Of a stretch of 34,256 bases of DNA, positions 18,053-27,000 are shown piece after piece. Source of the stretch: Eubacteriales Family XIII. Incertae Sedis bacterium (lineage in GTDB: Bacteria; Bacillota; Clostridia; Peptostreptococcales; Anaerovoracaceae); assembly GCA_031276515.1 (NCBI GenBank), contig JAISMX010000044.1, forward strand, positions 1-34,256. The letters run 5' to 3'. The notes below the pieces were generated by a model. It was not told the origin of the DNA. It did not search any database and worked only from the letters and a program-made list of their open reading frames with translations. Positions within the stretch are counted from its first letter, which is position 1. Each line of letters opens with the position of its first letter. The position numbers and the translations under genes are program-made.

Positions 18053-19330
18053 TTATGATCGCAATCCTTCCAAGACGAACTTTGTTCCGGCGCCGCAATA
18101 GGGCCGCGCGCGCTTGCCCGCTTCCACGCACAAGCCTTTCGGAATGTGGGAGCTCTTTTGCAATTTCACGTTTTCGAATATCCCGGCGCCGGGTCCGACC
18201 AGCGATACGCCGTTCGCGCACACGGAGTCCGACACGTACGCGTCCGTCCCTTCGTCGCTTCCGATTTCGACGCCGCCCATGATATTGGCGTCCGGCCCGA
18301 TGATGGTCTCGCGTATGCGAGCGTTCGGCCCGATGTACACGTTCGGCATGATGATGGAATCCAGCACCTCCGCTCCGTCCGCGACGATCACGGAATCCGA
18401 AAGCACGGAGCGTTCGATGCGCCCCTTGATGGAGTGAGCGCCCGACAGTACGCTGTTTCGCACCGACGCGTTCTTCGAGACGTTGCCGGGCAGACGCGGG
18501 CGGAAAGCCGTGAGGATGTCCCACGCATCGTCCCGAACGGAGAAACGGGGCGGATTGCGCAGAAGATCCATGTTTGATTTCCAAAGGCTTTCCACCGTGC
18601 CAACATCGCGCCAGTACCCGTGAAATCTATATGCAAACACCCCCTTTGGTGTTGTTAGCAGCGCCGGTATTATGTTGTGTCCGAAGTCATTTTTTGAGTT
18701 TCTCTCGTGACTGTCCTCTATCAGCCGCTTGCGCAGCACATCCCATTTGAATATGTATATTCCCATCGATGCCAGCCTGCTTTTGGGCCGGCGCGGTTTT
18801 TCTTGAAATTCGATCACGCGGTCGTCGCCGTCCGTACTCAAGATCCCGTATTCGGAGGCTTCGGCGAGCGGCGCTTCGATGGACGCGATGGTCATATCCG
18901 CGTTCTTCTTCACATGAAACGCCAGCATGTCGTTGTAGTTCATCTTGTATATGTGATCGCCGGAGAGAATGAGCACGTGCTTTGGGGAAAATCTCTCGAT
19001 GTAGTCCATGTTCCTGTAGACGGCGTCCGCCGTTCCCCTGTACTTTGTGCCTTTTCTCTCGGCCGGCAATACGCGCGCGCGGCCCGTCAGATTCCACGCG
19101 CTTCCGTCTCCGATGTAAGCGTGCAGTCCCGTGCTCAGGTGCTGCGTGAGTATGCCGACGGCATTTACTCTCGAGTGACAACAGTTGCTTAAAGTGAAAT
19201 CGATGATCCTGTAGTTTCCTCCATAAAACACCAGCGGTTTTGCCAATCTGCTCGTCAGCGATCCAAGCCTTTCGCCGCGTCCGCCCGCGAGAATCATGGC
19301 AATGCATTCGTTCGATTGTATTTCAGCCAC
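18053..19330 (-). CDS. glgC: Glucose-1-phosphate adenylyltransferase (ADP-glucose pyrophosphorylase)
   Basis: A 425-residue enzyme making ADP-glucose for glycogen. The N-terminal nucleotidyltransferase shows AMILAGGRGERLGSLTSRLAKP, YRIIDFTLSNCCHS, RGTADAVYRNMDYI, LILSGDHIYKMNYNDML and EFQEKPRRP. FHGYWRDVGTVESLWKSNMDLL follows, and the C-terminal left-handed beta-helix carries hexapeptide-like repeats (IMPNVYIGPNARI and others). The start is GTG 19330, preceded by a G-rich stretch. No glgD, glgA or glgB is adjacent, so it appears as a single gene here. Its stop lies 17 bases from the inverted-repeat element. Confidence 0.95.
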   Translation of the reverse strand: MAEIQSNECIAMILAGGRGERLGSLTSRLAKPLVFYGGNYRIIDFTLSNCCHSRVNAVGILTQHLSTGLHAYIGDGSAWNLTGRARVLPAERKGTKYRGTADAVYRNMDYIERFSPKHVLILSGDHIYKMNYNDMLAFHVKKNADMTIASIEAPLAEASEYGILSTDGDDRVIEFQEKPRRPKSRLASMGIYIFKWDVLRKRLIEDSHERNSKNDFGHNIIPALLTTPKGVFAYRFHGYWRDVGTVESLWKSNMDLLRNPPRFSVRDDAWDILTAFRPRLPGNVSKNASVRNSVLSGAHSIKGRIERSVLSDSVIVADGAEVLDSIIMPNVYIGPNARIRETIIGPDANIMGGVEIGSDEGTDAYVSDSVCANGVSLVGPGAGIFENVKLQKSSHIPKGLCVEAGKRARPYCGAGTKFVLEGLRS

Positions 19331-19610
19331 CCCCCATTACCGGTGCGCCATTTAAAGAAGTGTCGGGTTTCGCTGCTTGTGTCCGTGCGTCCGCGCGTTT
19401 CGCGAAGCTGCGCGCGCGGCGCCGTTTTTTTAATATACTAATCTTATCACGTACAGAATCGCAAAATACCCCCGGATTTGAGATATTTGCCGCAGAGGAA
19501 AATGAAGGCATTGATGAGAAGTGAAATAGACGGTTTACAATGGATGAGGTACGACGCGAAACGAATCCATCGAAGTTTTCCAAAATCGGTCTCGCTCGAT
19601 TCGTTTGCGC
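19331..19610. other. Intergenic region between glgC and spoVG
   Basis: About 280 bases without a gene; both flanking genes are on the minus strand. It should carry the glgC promoter. A possible -10 TATATT is readable on the minus strand near 19432-19437, but no convincing -35 box accompanies it. A GC-rich imperfect hairpin lies around 19388-19422. Confidence 0.35.
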
Positions 19611-19659
19611 GATAAAAAAGCGAGCGGTTTCGGCGGACTCAGCCGCCGAAACCGCTCGC
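19611..19659 (-). terminator. Strong intrinsic terminator of spoVG, overlapping its last codons
   Basis: A perfect 17-bp stem (19659-19643 with 19636-19620, arm GCGAGCGGTTTCGGCGG), six-base loop, then TTTTTT on the minus strand (19619-19614). The spoVG stop codon (19641-19639) lies in the loop, so the whole 5' arm is coding sequence. Confidence 0.95.
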
Positions 19660-19950
19660 GGGCGTGCCTTCGACGGGATTCTCGTCGAGCTTTTCTTCAA
19701 GCACTCGCTCGTATTCCGCGAAGATGGCTTCTTTGATTCTGTTTCGAGTTTCCGAAACGAGGGGATGCGCGATGTCTCTGAAATCCCCTTCGCCCATCTT
19801 CCGGCTCGGCATGGCGATGAACAGTCCGTTTTGCCCGTCGATGATCTTTATATCATGCACCACAAATTCATCATCGAAGGTTACGGAAACCACGGCTTTC
19901 ATCTTCCCCTCATCGCTGACCTTGCGAACTCTGACATCAGTAATTCTCAT
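19639..19950 (-). CDS. spoVG: Septation/sporulation regulator SpoVG
   Basis: A 103-residue SpoVG protein, a small nucleic-acid-binding regulator conserved in Bacillota. Diagnostic segments: [55 protein letters not shown] and [16 protein letters not shown] 19950 has GGGTGG about seven bases upstream. In many relatives spoVG is followed by glmU on the same strand; here it is turned away from murC-glmU-prs. Its C-terminal codons double as a terminator arm. Confidence 0.97.
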   Translation of the reverse strand: MRITDVRVRKVSDEGKMKAVVSVTFDDEFVVHDIKIIDGQNGLFIAMPSRKMGEGDFRDIAHPLVSETRNRIKEAIFAEYERVLEEKLDENPVEGTPASGFGG

Positions 19951-20011
19951 ATGAAAACCACCCTTTCTGCCGCATGAACGCGCACGATATAAAATTTGTT
20001 CGTTCGGTCTT

Positions 20012-20040
20012 ATTATATATTTATTTAAAATTTTTTACAA
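20012..20040 (-). promoter_or_regulatory. Promoter of spoVG
   Basis: Minus strand TTGTAA (20040-20035), 17-base spacer, and a perfect TATAAT (20017-20012) in a strongly AT-rich block. It predicts a leader of about 55 bases. Confidence 0.7.
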
Positions 20041-20149
20041 GCGCTTTTTAAAAATCGTTAAGCAACTATTCAAACTATTCAAACTGTAAAAATCGTGGCC
20101 GATTCAATTTATATATTTTCATCAAATTAGTGCCGCGGCGCTCGTTTTA

Positions 20150-20158
20150 TGGTATATT
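20150..20158 (+). promoter_or_regulatory. Extended -10 promoter of the murC operon
   Basis: TG at 20150-20151 plus TATATT at 20153-20158 give an extended -10 about 25-30 bases before the murC start. No good -35 is seen, as is usual for extended -10 promoters. Tentative. Confidence 0.4.
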
Positions 20159-20187
20159 ATTAGAGGAGAATCATTCGGGAGGAACGG

Positions 20188-21618
20188 ATGTCTGTTTTGA
20201 CGGGAAAGAAGCACGTGCATTGCGTCGGCATAGGCGGGATTGGACTTTCCGCGATCGCGGAGATACTGCTGGCGAGGGGCTTTGCGGTGTCGGGCTCGGA
20301 CATGAAGGAGAGCGAAATCACCGACAGGCTGATCGGCCGGGGAGCGGCGATTTATCTGGGACACAGGGGCAAGAACATAAGCGGCGCCGATCTGATCGTC
20401 TATTCGGCGGCGGTTTCTCCGGAGAATCCGGAACTCGCCTTGGCGGACAAACTGGGCGTCGAAACCGTGACGCGCGCGCAGGCGCTGGGCGCGCTGATGG
20501 CCGACTACGAAAACAGCGTCGCGATAGCCGGCACGCACGGCAAGACCACGACCACCTCGATGATTTCGCTCATTCTGAAAGAGAGCGGCAGGGATCCCAC
20601 GATACTCGTCGGAGGCAATCTGTCCGAGATCGGCGGCAACGTGGAGGTGGGCGGCGGCGATTGCTTCGTGACGGAGGCCTGCGAGTACATGGACAGCTTC
20701 CTGAGTTTGGCCCCCAAGTACGCCGTGATCCTCAACATAGATTCCGACCACCTCGATTACTTCATGGACATAGAGCACATCGCGCGCTCCTTCGAGCGCT
20801 TCGCCGGGCTGACGCCGCCGGACGGCGCGGTCGTGGCCTACGACGCAAATCCCTTTGTGAACGGCATCCTGAAAAACCTGAACAGGCGCGCGATCACTTT
20901 CGGCTTTTATGAGCGCTGTTCCTACGTCGCCGCCGACATCGCGTTCAATCAAGCCGGCATGCCGGGATTCACCGTCCTGCACGAAGGCAAGACGCTCTGC
21001 GACGTGCAGCTCGCCATACCCGGCGAGCACAACATCGCGAACGCGCTGGCCGCCTTCGCCTGCTGCCACGATATGGGCGTGGACGCGAAAGAGATTAAGC
21101 GCACGGTCGAGAAGTTCGAGGGTACGCAGCGGCGCTTCGACCCGCTCGGCGAGACGGAGAACGGCGTGCGCGTCGTGGACGATTACGCGCATCATCCCGC
21201 CGAGATCGCTGCGACGCTCAAGGCCGCCAAGAATATACCGCACGGCGAGCTCTGGTGCCTGTTTCAGCCGCACACCTACACGCGCACCATCGCGCTGTTC
21301 AACGAGTTCGTCGGCGCCTTCGCGGGGGCGGACAGGGTGCTCATGGCGGAAATTTACGCCGCGCGCGAAAAGAACATACACAGGATCAGTTCAAAGGCCA
21401 TCGTCGACGGGATCAAGGCCCTGCATCCCGAAAAGGACGCGCGCTACTTCGCGGGTTTCGACGAAATGGCCGCTTTCGTGCGCGAAAACGCGAAACCCGG
21501 CGATCTCGTCATCACGATGGGCGCCGGAGACATCTACAAGGTCGGGGAGATGATCCTCGACCTCGATCACGCGGTTGCGCCCTCGCAGGAGGTCACGCGC
21601 GGCGTGCCGATACGGTAA
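20188..21618 (+). CDS. murC: UDP-N-acetylmuramate--L-alanine ligase
   Basis: A 476-residue cytoplasmic ligase adding L-Ala to UDP-MurNAc in peptidoglycan synthesis. The N-terminal UDP-binding fold has HCVGIGGIGLSAIAE (about residues 11-25), and the ATP P-loop is AGTHGKTTTT (114-123). Further Mur ligase signatures are NIDSDHLDYF, GEHNIANALAAFA, FEGTQRRFDPLG and VVDDYAHHPAEI. GGGAGGAACGG precedes ATG 20188. First gene of the run murC-glmU'-prs-pth-mfd. Confidence 0.97.
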   Translation: MSVLTGKKHVHCVGIGGIGLSAIAEILLARGFAVSGSDMKESEITDRLIGRGAAIYLGHRGKNISGADLIVYSAAVSPENPELALADKLGVETVTRAQALGALMADYENSVAIAGTHGKTTTTSMISLILKESGRDPTILVGGNLSEIGGNVEVGGGDCFVTEACEYMDSFLSLAPKYAVILNIDSDHLDYFMDIEHIARSFERFAGLTPPDGAVVAYDANPFVNGILKNLNRRAITFGFYERCSYVAADIAFNQAGMPGFTVLHEGKTLCDVQLAIPGEHNIANALAAFACCHDMGVDAKEIKRTVEKFEGTQRRFDPLGETENGVRVVDDYAHHPAEIAATLKAAKNIPHGELWCLFQPHTYTRTIALFNEFVGAFAGADRVLMAEIYAAREKNIHRISSKAIVDGIKALHPEKDARYFAGFDEMAAFVRENAKPGDLVITMGAGDIYKVGEMILDLDHAVAPSQEVTRGVPIR

Positions 21619-21687
21619 ATATATACAAATCAAAACCGCTCGAACGCCGCGGTGTTTGAGAAACAACCGATAAAAAAGGGGTTTTGC

Positions 21688-22392
21688 ATGGATGATTTGC
21701 TGAAACACTACCAAGACAAGGCGGCCGAAAGGCTGCGCATAAACCTTCGCCACGCCGAAAACGGCGTGCTGTTCACCGACATCGACGCCGCTTACATCGA
21801 CGCGCGCGCGCGCATAGGCAAGGGTACGCGCATCGAACCCTGCGCGGTGATAGAAGGCGAGACGCGCATAGGGGAGGATTGCCTGATCGGCCAAAACACG
21901 CGCATCCGCGATTCGCGTCTCGGCAACGGCGTGCGCGTCGAGCAGTCCGTGATCGCCGAAAGCGATCTCGGCGACGGAGCGCGCATCGGCCCTTTCGCTT
22001 ACCTGCGCCCCGGCAGCCGCATCGGCGCGGGCGCCAAGGTCGGCGATTTCGTGGAGGTGAAAAATTCCTCGCTCGGCGCCGGCTCCAAGGCGTCGCACCT
22101 GACCTACATAGGCGATTCCGACATCGGCGAGGACGTGAACCTCGGCTGCGGTGTCGTGTTCGTGAACTTTGACGGCAGCGAAAAACATCGCTCCGTCGTC
22201 GGGAACGGCGCTTTCATAGGCTGCAATGCAAACATCGTTTCGCCCGTCGTCATCGGAGACGGCGCTTACGTCGCGGCGGGAACGACGGTGACCAAGGATC
22301 TGCCCTCGGGAGCGCTCGCCGTGGGCCGCGCGCGACAGCGGGTACTCGAAGGATGGGTAAAGAGACGCGGATTGATCAAACACAAAAAGTGA
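21688..22392 (+). CDS. GlmU C-terminal-type glucosamine-1-phosphate N-acetyltransferase (pyrophosphorylase domain absent)
   Basis: A 234-residue left-handed beta-helix protein matching the acetyltransferase half of GlmU: YIDARARIGKGTRIEPCAVI, IGPFAYLRPGS, FVEVKNS, SKASHLTYIGD, DGAYVAAGTTVTKDLPSGAL and VGRARQRVLEGW. Residues equivalent to the GlmU active site (Arg of YLRPG, Lys of EVKNS, His and Tyr of SHLTY, Asn of the NYDG motif) are present; the NYDG motif reads NFDG. Bifunctional GlmU is about 450 residues; the uridyltransferase half is missing with no sign of it upstream. ATG 21688 follows AAGGGG at six bases; an in-frame GTG at 21652 is less likely. Its place before prs-pth-mfd is the classic glmU position. 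Confidence 0.88.
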   Translation: MDDLLKHYQDKAAERLRINLRHAENGVLFTDIDAAYIDARARIGKGTRIEPCAVIEGETRIGEDCLIGQNTRIRDSRLGNGVRVEQSVIAESDLGDGARIGPFAYLRPGSRIGAGAKVGDFVEVKNSSLGAGSKASHLTYIGDSDIGEDVNLGCGVVFVNFDGSEKHRSVVGNGAFIGCNANIVSPVVIGDGAYVAAGTTVTKDLPSGALAVGRARQRVLEGWVKRRGLIKHKK

Positions 22393-22399
22393 GGTATGT

Positions 22400-23350
22400 A
22401 TGAAAAACGGTGTATTCTCGGATTTCAAAGTCTTTGCCGGAAACGCGCACACGGAACTCGCGGAGGAAATCGCTTCCATCATGGGCAAGCCGCTCGGACG
22501 GGCGTCCGTGACCAAGTTCAGCGACGGAGAGATATCGGTGAGCCTGTGGGAGACCGTCCGCGGTGTGGACGCCTATATCGTCCAGCCGACCTGCGGCCCG
22601 GTCAACGACAATCTGATGGAGCTTTTGATCATGATAGACGCGATGAAACGGGCCTCGGCGGGCCGCATCAACGCCGTGATTCCATATTATGGCTACGCGC
22701 GTCAGGACAGGAAGGCCAAAGCGCGCGACCCGATATCGGCGCGTCTCGTGGCGGATCTGCTCTCCGCCGCCGGCGCGGATCGCGTCGTCACGATGGATCT
22801 GCACGCCTCGCAGATACAGGGCTATTTCGACATCCCCGTCGATCATCTGCTGGGCATGCCGCTCCTCGTCAAGCATTTCCGCTCCAGAAATTTGGACGAC
22901 CTTGTCATCGTTTCGCCGGATCACGGCAGCGTCACGCGGGCGCGCAACATGGCTCACCTGTTGGACGCCCCGATAGCCATCGTCGACAAGCGGCGGCCCA
23001 AGGCCAACGTCAGTGAGGTCATGAACATCATAGGCGATATACAGGACAAGAACGCCATACTGGTGGACGATATGATCGACACGGCGGGAACGATCACGAA
23101 CGCGGCGAACGCGTTGAAAGAAATGGGTGCAAAGGATGTGTTTGCCTGCGCCACCCATGGCATACTTTCGGGTCCTTCCATAGAGCGCATCAGGGATTCC
23201 GCGATCCGGGAGATGGCGCTTTTGAATACCGTCCCCATTCCCAAGGAAAAGATGATCGACAAAATATCGCTGATCTCCGTGGCGCCTCTTTTCGCGGAGG
23301 CGATGGCGCGCATATTCACGAACGATTCCATCAGCCGGTTGTTTGATTAA
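22400..23350 (+). CDS. prs: Ribose-phosphate pyrophosphokinase
   Basis: A 316-residue PRPP synthase supplying nucleotide, histidine and NAD pathways. Visible are FSDGEISVSLWETVRG, YGYARQDRKAKARDPISARLVADLL, MDLHASQIQGYFDIPVDHL, VSPDHGSVTRARNMA and the PRPP-binding loop VDDMIDTAGTI. The length is typical of class I enzymes. It starts seven bases after the acetyltransferase gene with a GTGAGG site. Confidence 0.97.
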   Translation: MKNGVFSDFKVFAGNAHTELAEEIASIMGKPLGRASVTKFSDGEISVSLWETVRGVDAYIVQPTCGPVNDNLMELLIMIDAMKRASAGRINAVIPYYGYARQDRKAKARDPISARLVADLLSAAGADRVVTMDLHASQIQGYFDIPVDHLLGMPLLVKHFRSRNLDDLVIVSPDHGSVTRARNMAHLLDAPIAIVDKRRPKANVSEVMNIIGDIQDKNAILVDDMIDTAGTITNAANALKEMGAKDVFACATHGILSGPSIERIRDSAIREMALLNTVPIPKEKMIDKISLISVAPLFAEAMARIFTNDSISRLFD

Positions 23351-23353
23351 AAA

Positions 23354-24037
23354 ATGGATTATATCATAGTCGGCCTCGGCAACCCCGGCAAGCGCTACGA
23401 GAACACGAAGCACAATATGGGCTTTCTCGCGCTCGACCTTCTGGCGGAGCGGAACGGGATCAAGATCAACAGGCTCAAGCATCGCGCGCTGTGCGGGGAT
23501 GGCGCGGTCGCGGGGCGAAAGGTCATCCTCGTGAAACCCCAAACCTATATGAATCTGAGCGGCGAGAGCGTGCGGGCCGTCATGGAGTATTACAAGGCGC
23601 CTCCCTCCGCCTTGCTCGTGATCTACGACGACATCGACATACCCCTGGGCGACATTCGAATCCGAAAGAAGGGCAGCGCGGGTTCCCACAACGGCATGCG
23701 CTCCATCGTCGGCAATCTGGGTTATGACGATTTTCCGCGCATCCGCCTTGGCATAGGGGACGGGGAGCGGGCGCGCGGCGATTCCCTCGCCGGCTACGTG
23801 CTCGGCGGATTCCGCAAAGGGCAGGTTTCCGCAATCGAGGACGCGATAAGCAGAGCGGCCCTCGCCGCGGAATGCCTACTCGCGGACGGCGCGGACGCGG
23901 CGATGAACCGCTACAACGCGCGCGCGGAGAAGAAAGGCGAAAAGCCCGCCGGCGGCGCGGACGCGGAAAAAGGCGAAAAGTCCGCCGGCGGCGCGGACGC
24001 GGATACCGAAAAAGGCGGTGCGGATGAAAAACGATAG
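23354..24037 (+). CDS. pth: Peptidyl-tRNA hydrolase with repeat-bearing C-terminal tail
   Basis: A 227-residue hydrolase recycling peptidyl-tRNA dropped by ribosomes. The catalytic part (about 1-190) shows VGLGNPGKRYENTKHNMGF (with the catalytic His), KPQTYMNLSGESV, YDDIDIPLGDIRIRKKGSAG, NGMRSIVGNLG and FPRIRLGIG. The last 35 or so residues are an unusual low-complexity tail containing two EKGEK-x-AGGADA repeats. It starts three bases after prs and overlaps mfd. Confidence 0.96.
   Translation: MDYIIVGLGNPGKRYENTKHNMGFLALDLLAERNGIKINRLKHRALCGDGAVAGRKVILVKPQTYMNLSGESVRAVMEYYKAPPSALLVIYDDIDIPLGDIRIRKKGSAGSHNGMRSIVGNLGYDDFPRIRLGIGDGERARGDSLAGYVLGGFRKGQVSAIEDAISRAALAAECLLADGADAAMNRYNARAEKKGEKPAGGADAEKGEKSAGGADADTEKGGADEKR
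23930..24001 (+). repeat. 36-nt tandem repeat in the 3' end of pth
   Basis: Two near-identical 36-base units (23930-23965 and 23966-24001) followed by a degenerate partial third. They encode EKGEKPAGGADA/EKGEKSAGGADA in the peptidyl-tRNA hydrolase tail. Confidence 0.8.
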
Positions 24038-27000
24038 GGAAGCCATATGCGTTTCGGGTGCGACGGGAGAGCAGATCGCGCCGGTGGCGGCGCGCATTCT
24101 GCTTGAAAGGCGGCGGCAATGCCTCATAGTCACGGCATCCCTCGCAAAGGCCAACGCGCTTGCAAGGGCGCTTTCTTTTTTTATTCCTTGGCCCATACGC
24201 GTGATCCGGGAGGAAGAACCCTTTTTCGCGCAGTACGAGGCGAAGAGCCACGACCTCATGGACGACAGGCTGGCGGCCTTGAGCGAGCTGCGCAAAGGCT
24301 CGCTCTGCGTCGTCGTCGCACCCGCGTCGGGCGCCGTGAAACGCCTGCCGCCGCCCGCGATTTTCGACAGACACAAGCTGTCGCTGCGCGCGGGCGACCG
24401 CGTCGACGCGGAGGCGCTCAAACGCGGCCTGACGGCCATGGGCTTCGAGCGCGTCGCTTTCGTGGAGGCGAAGGGGCAGTACAGCTTTCGCGGCGGCATA
24501 TTGGATGTCTTCGCCGTGTCGGAACAAAGGCCCTGCCGCGTGGATCTGTTCGGAGACGAGATCGATTCCATCAAGGCCTTCGATCCGGAGACGCAGCGCT
24601 CGGAGGAGAGGCTGGACGCCGTCGAGATATGGCCCGCCGCGCAGATGATCGCGGACGAGGAGACCTTCCGCGCGGCCGCGCTGCGGATTGCGGATGTGCA
24701 CGACAGGCAGATCAAACGCTTCGGCGGCGAGCGCGCGGCCGCGCTGCGCACCAAGAAGGACAGGCTGCTCGACTGCGTGGAATCGGCGACGAATCTTCAA
24801 TTGCTCGAACAGTACATCGGATATTTCTATGATAATATATCCTATATTTGGGATTATATGAACGACGGTCTCGTGATGCTTGACGACCCGGACAGGCTGC
24901 GAGAGACGCTTTCGCTGCGCGACAGGGAGGCGGAAGAGGATTTCCGCGTCATGCTCGCGAAGGGTCACGCCACGCCGGACGATCACGACAACATCGAAGG
25001 GCTTTCCGTGTACGAAGCCCTGCTTTCGCGCGGCCCCATTTGGTTCTTTACGCCATTCGCGACCCTGCCCGCGGGCGCGGGCGAGCCGACGGCCAGGCAC
25101 AGCGTCGACGTGCGGCGTCCGCCGTCCGCCGGCGGGCGCATGGATTTTTTCGAAAGCGAGCTGCGCCGCTACTTGAAGCAGGGCTATGCGATCACCGTCG
25201 TATGCGCTTCGGATGAACGGCTTGCGAGCCTTGGGGAGTTTTTGAAAGCGGCGGAGCTTCATCAAGTCGCCTTGAAAAAAGGCGATCTCGGCTGCGGCAT
25301 GGAATTTCCAAAGGAGAAGACGGTTTACCTTTGGGAGGGCGACGTCTTTTCGGCGCGCAAGCGCCGGCGAAGCGAAGGAAGGCGCAGACGCGATGAAAAC
25401 GCCTCGCCCATACGCGCGTTCAGCGACATACAAAAGGGGGACTTTGTCGTTCACGAAAACCACGGCATAGGCAGGTTCATCGGCATAGAACAGCTGGAGA
25501 TACAGGGGATTCGCAAAGATTACCTGAAACTCAAATACGCGGGCGACGACATGCTCTACATCCCCGCGGAGCAGATGTCGCTGGTTCAGAAATACATAGG
25601 CGGCGGCGAGGACGAACCCAAGATCAGCAGACTTTCGAGCGGCGAATGGCGCAAGGCGAAGGCCAGGGCCAAGAAGGACATCGCGAACATGGCGCAGGAA
25701 CTCCTCGCGCTTTCGGCGGATCGCAAGGCCGCCGAGGGTTACGCCTTTTCCGCCGATACGGTCTGGCAGCGCGAATTCGAGGACAGCTTCCCCTACGAGG
25801 AAACGGAGGATCAGCTGCGCAGCATCGCCTCCATCAAGCGAGACATGGAAAAACCCGTACCCATGGACAGGCTGCTCTGCGGCGACGTCGGCTACGGCAA
25901 AACGGAGGTCGCGGCCCGCGCCGTGTTCAAATGCGTCGCGGAAGGCAAGCAGGCGGCCGTTCTCGTACCCACGACCATCCTCGCGAACCAGCATTACACG
26001 ACCTTCTCGCAGCGATTTGAGAATTTTCCGTTCACGGTGGAAATGCTGTCGCGCTTTCGCAGCGAGGCCCGGCAGAAGGAAATCGCGGCGCGCGTGAAGA
26101 GCGGAAGCGTCGATGTCGTCATAGGCACGCATAGGCTTCTGTCGCGGGATATCGGCTTCCGCGATCTGGGCTTGCTCGTCGTCGATGAGGAACAGCGCTT
26201 CGGTGTGCGCCACAAGGAGCGCATCAAGGCGCTGAAGAAAAATGTGGACGTCCTGACGCTGTCGGCCACCCCCATACCGCGCACGCTGCACATGTCGCTG
26301 ATCGGCGTTCGTGACATGGATCTGATCGAGGAACCGCCGGAGGACAGGTATCCCGTGCAGACCTACGTCATGGAGCAGACGGACGAAATCATCCGGGAAA
26401 CCGTCATGCGGGAGCTCGACCGCGGCGGACAGGTCTTTGTCGTGTACAACAGGGTCAAGGGCATAGGTCGCGTGGCGGCGGAGATCAAGGCGCTGACGCC
26501 GGAGGCGGAGGTCGCGGTCGGCCACGGACAGATGGACGAACGGGAGCTCGAAGACGTGATGGCGGACTTCATCGAGCGGCGCTACAACGTCCTCGTCTCG
26601 ACGGCCATCATCGAGTCGGGCATAGACATTCCGAACGCGAACACCATATTGGTCATGGACGCGGATCGCTTCGGCCTGTCGCAGCTCTACCAGCTGCGCG
26701 GCAGGGTGGGGCGCTCGAACCGCATGGCTTACGCCTATCTGCTGTACAGGCGCGACAAGGTGCTCTCGGAGGCCGCCGAAAAGCGCCTGCGCGCCATCCG
26801 GGAGTTCACGGAATTCGGCGCCGGCTTTCGCATCGCGATGCGCGACCTCGAGATCCGGGGCGCGGGCAATCTGCTCGGCACGGAGCAGCACGGCCACATC
26901 GTGGGCGTGGGTTACGAGCTGTACTGCAAGCTCGTGGACGAGGCCGTGCGGGCGCTGTCCGGCGAGCGCGTGAACCCGGAGGCGGAGGAGGTCTCGTTTG

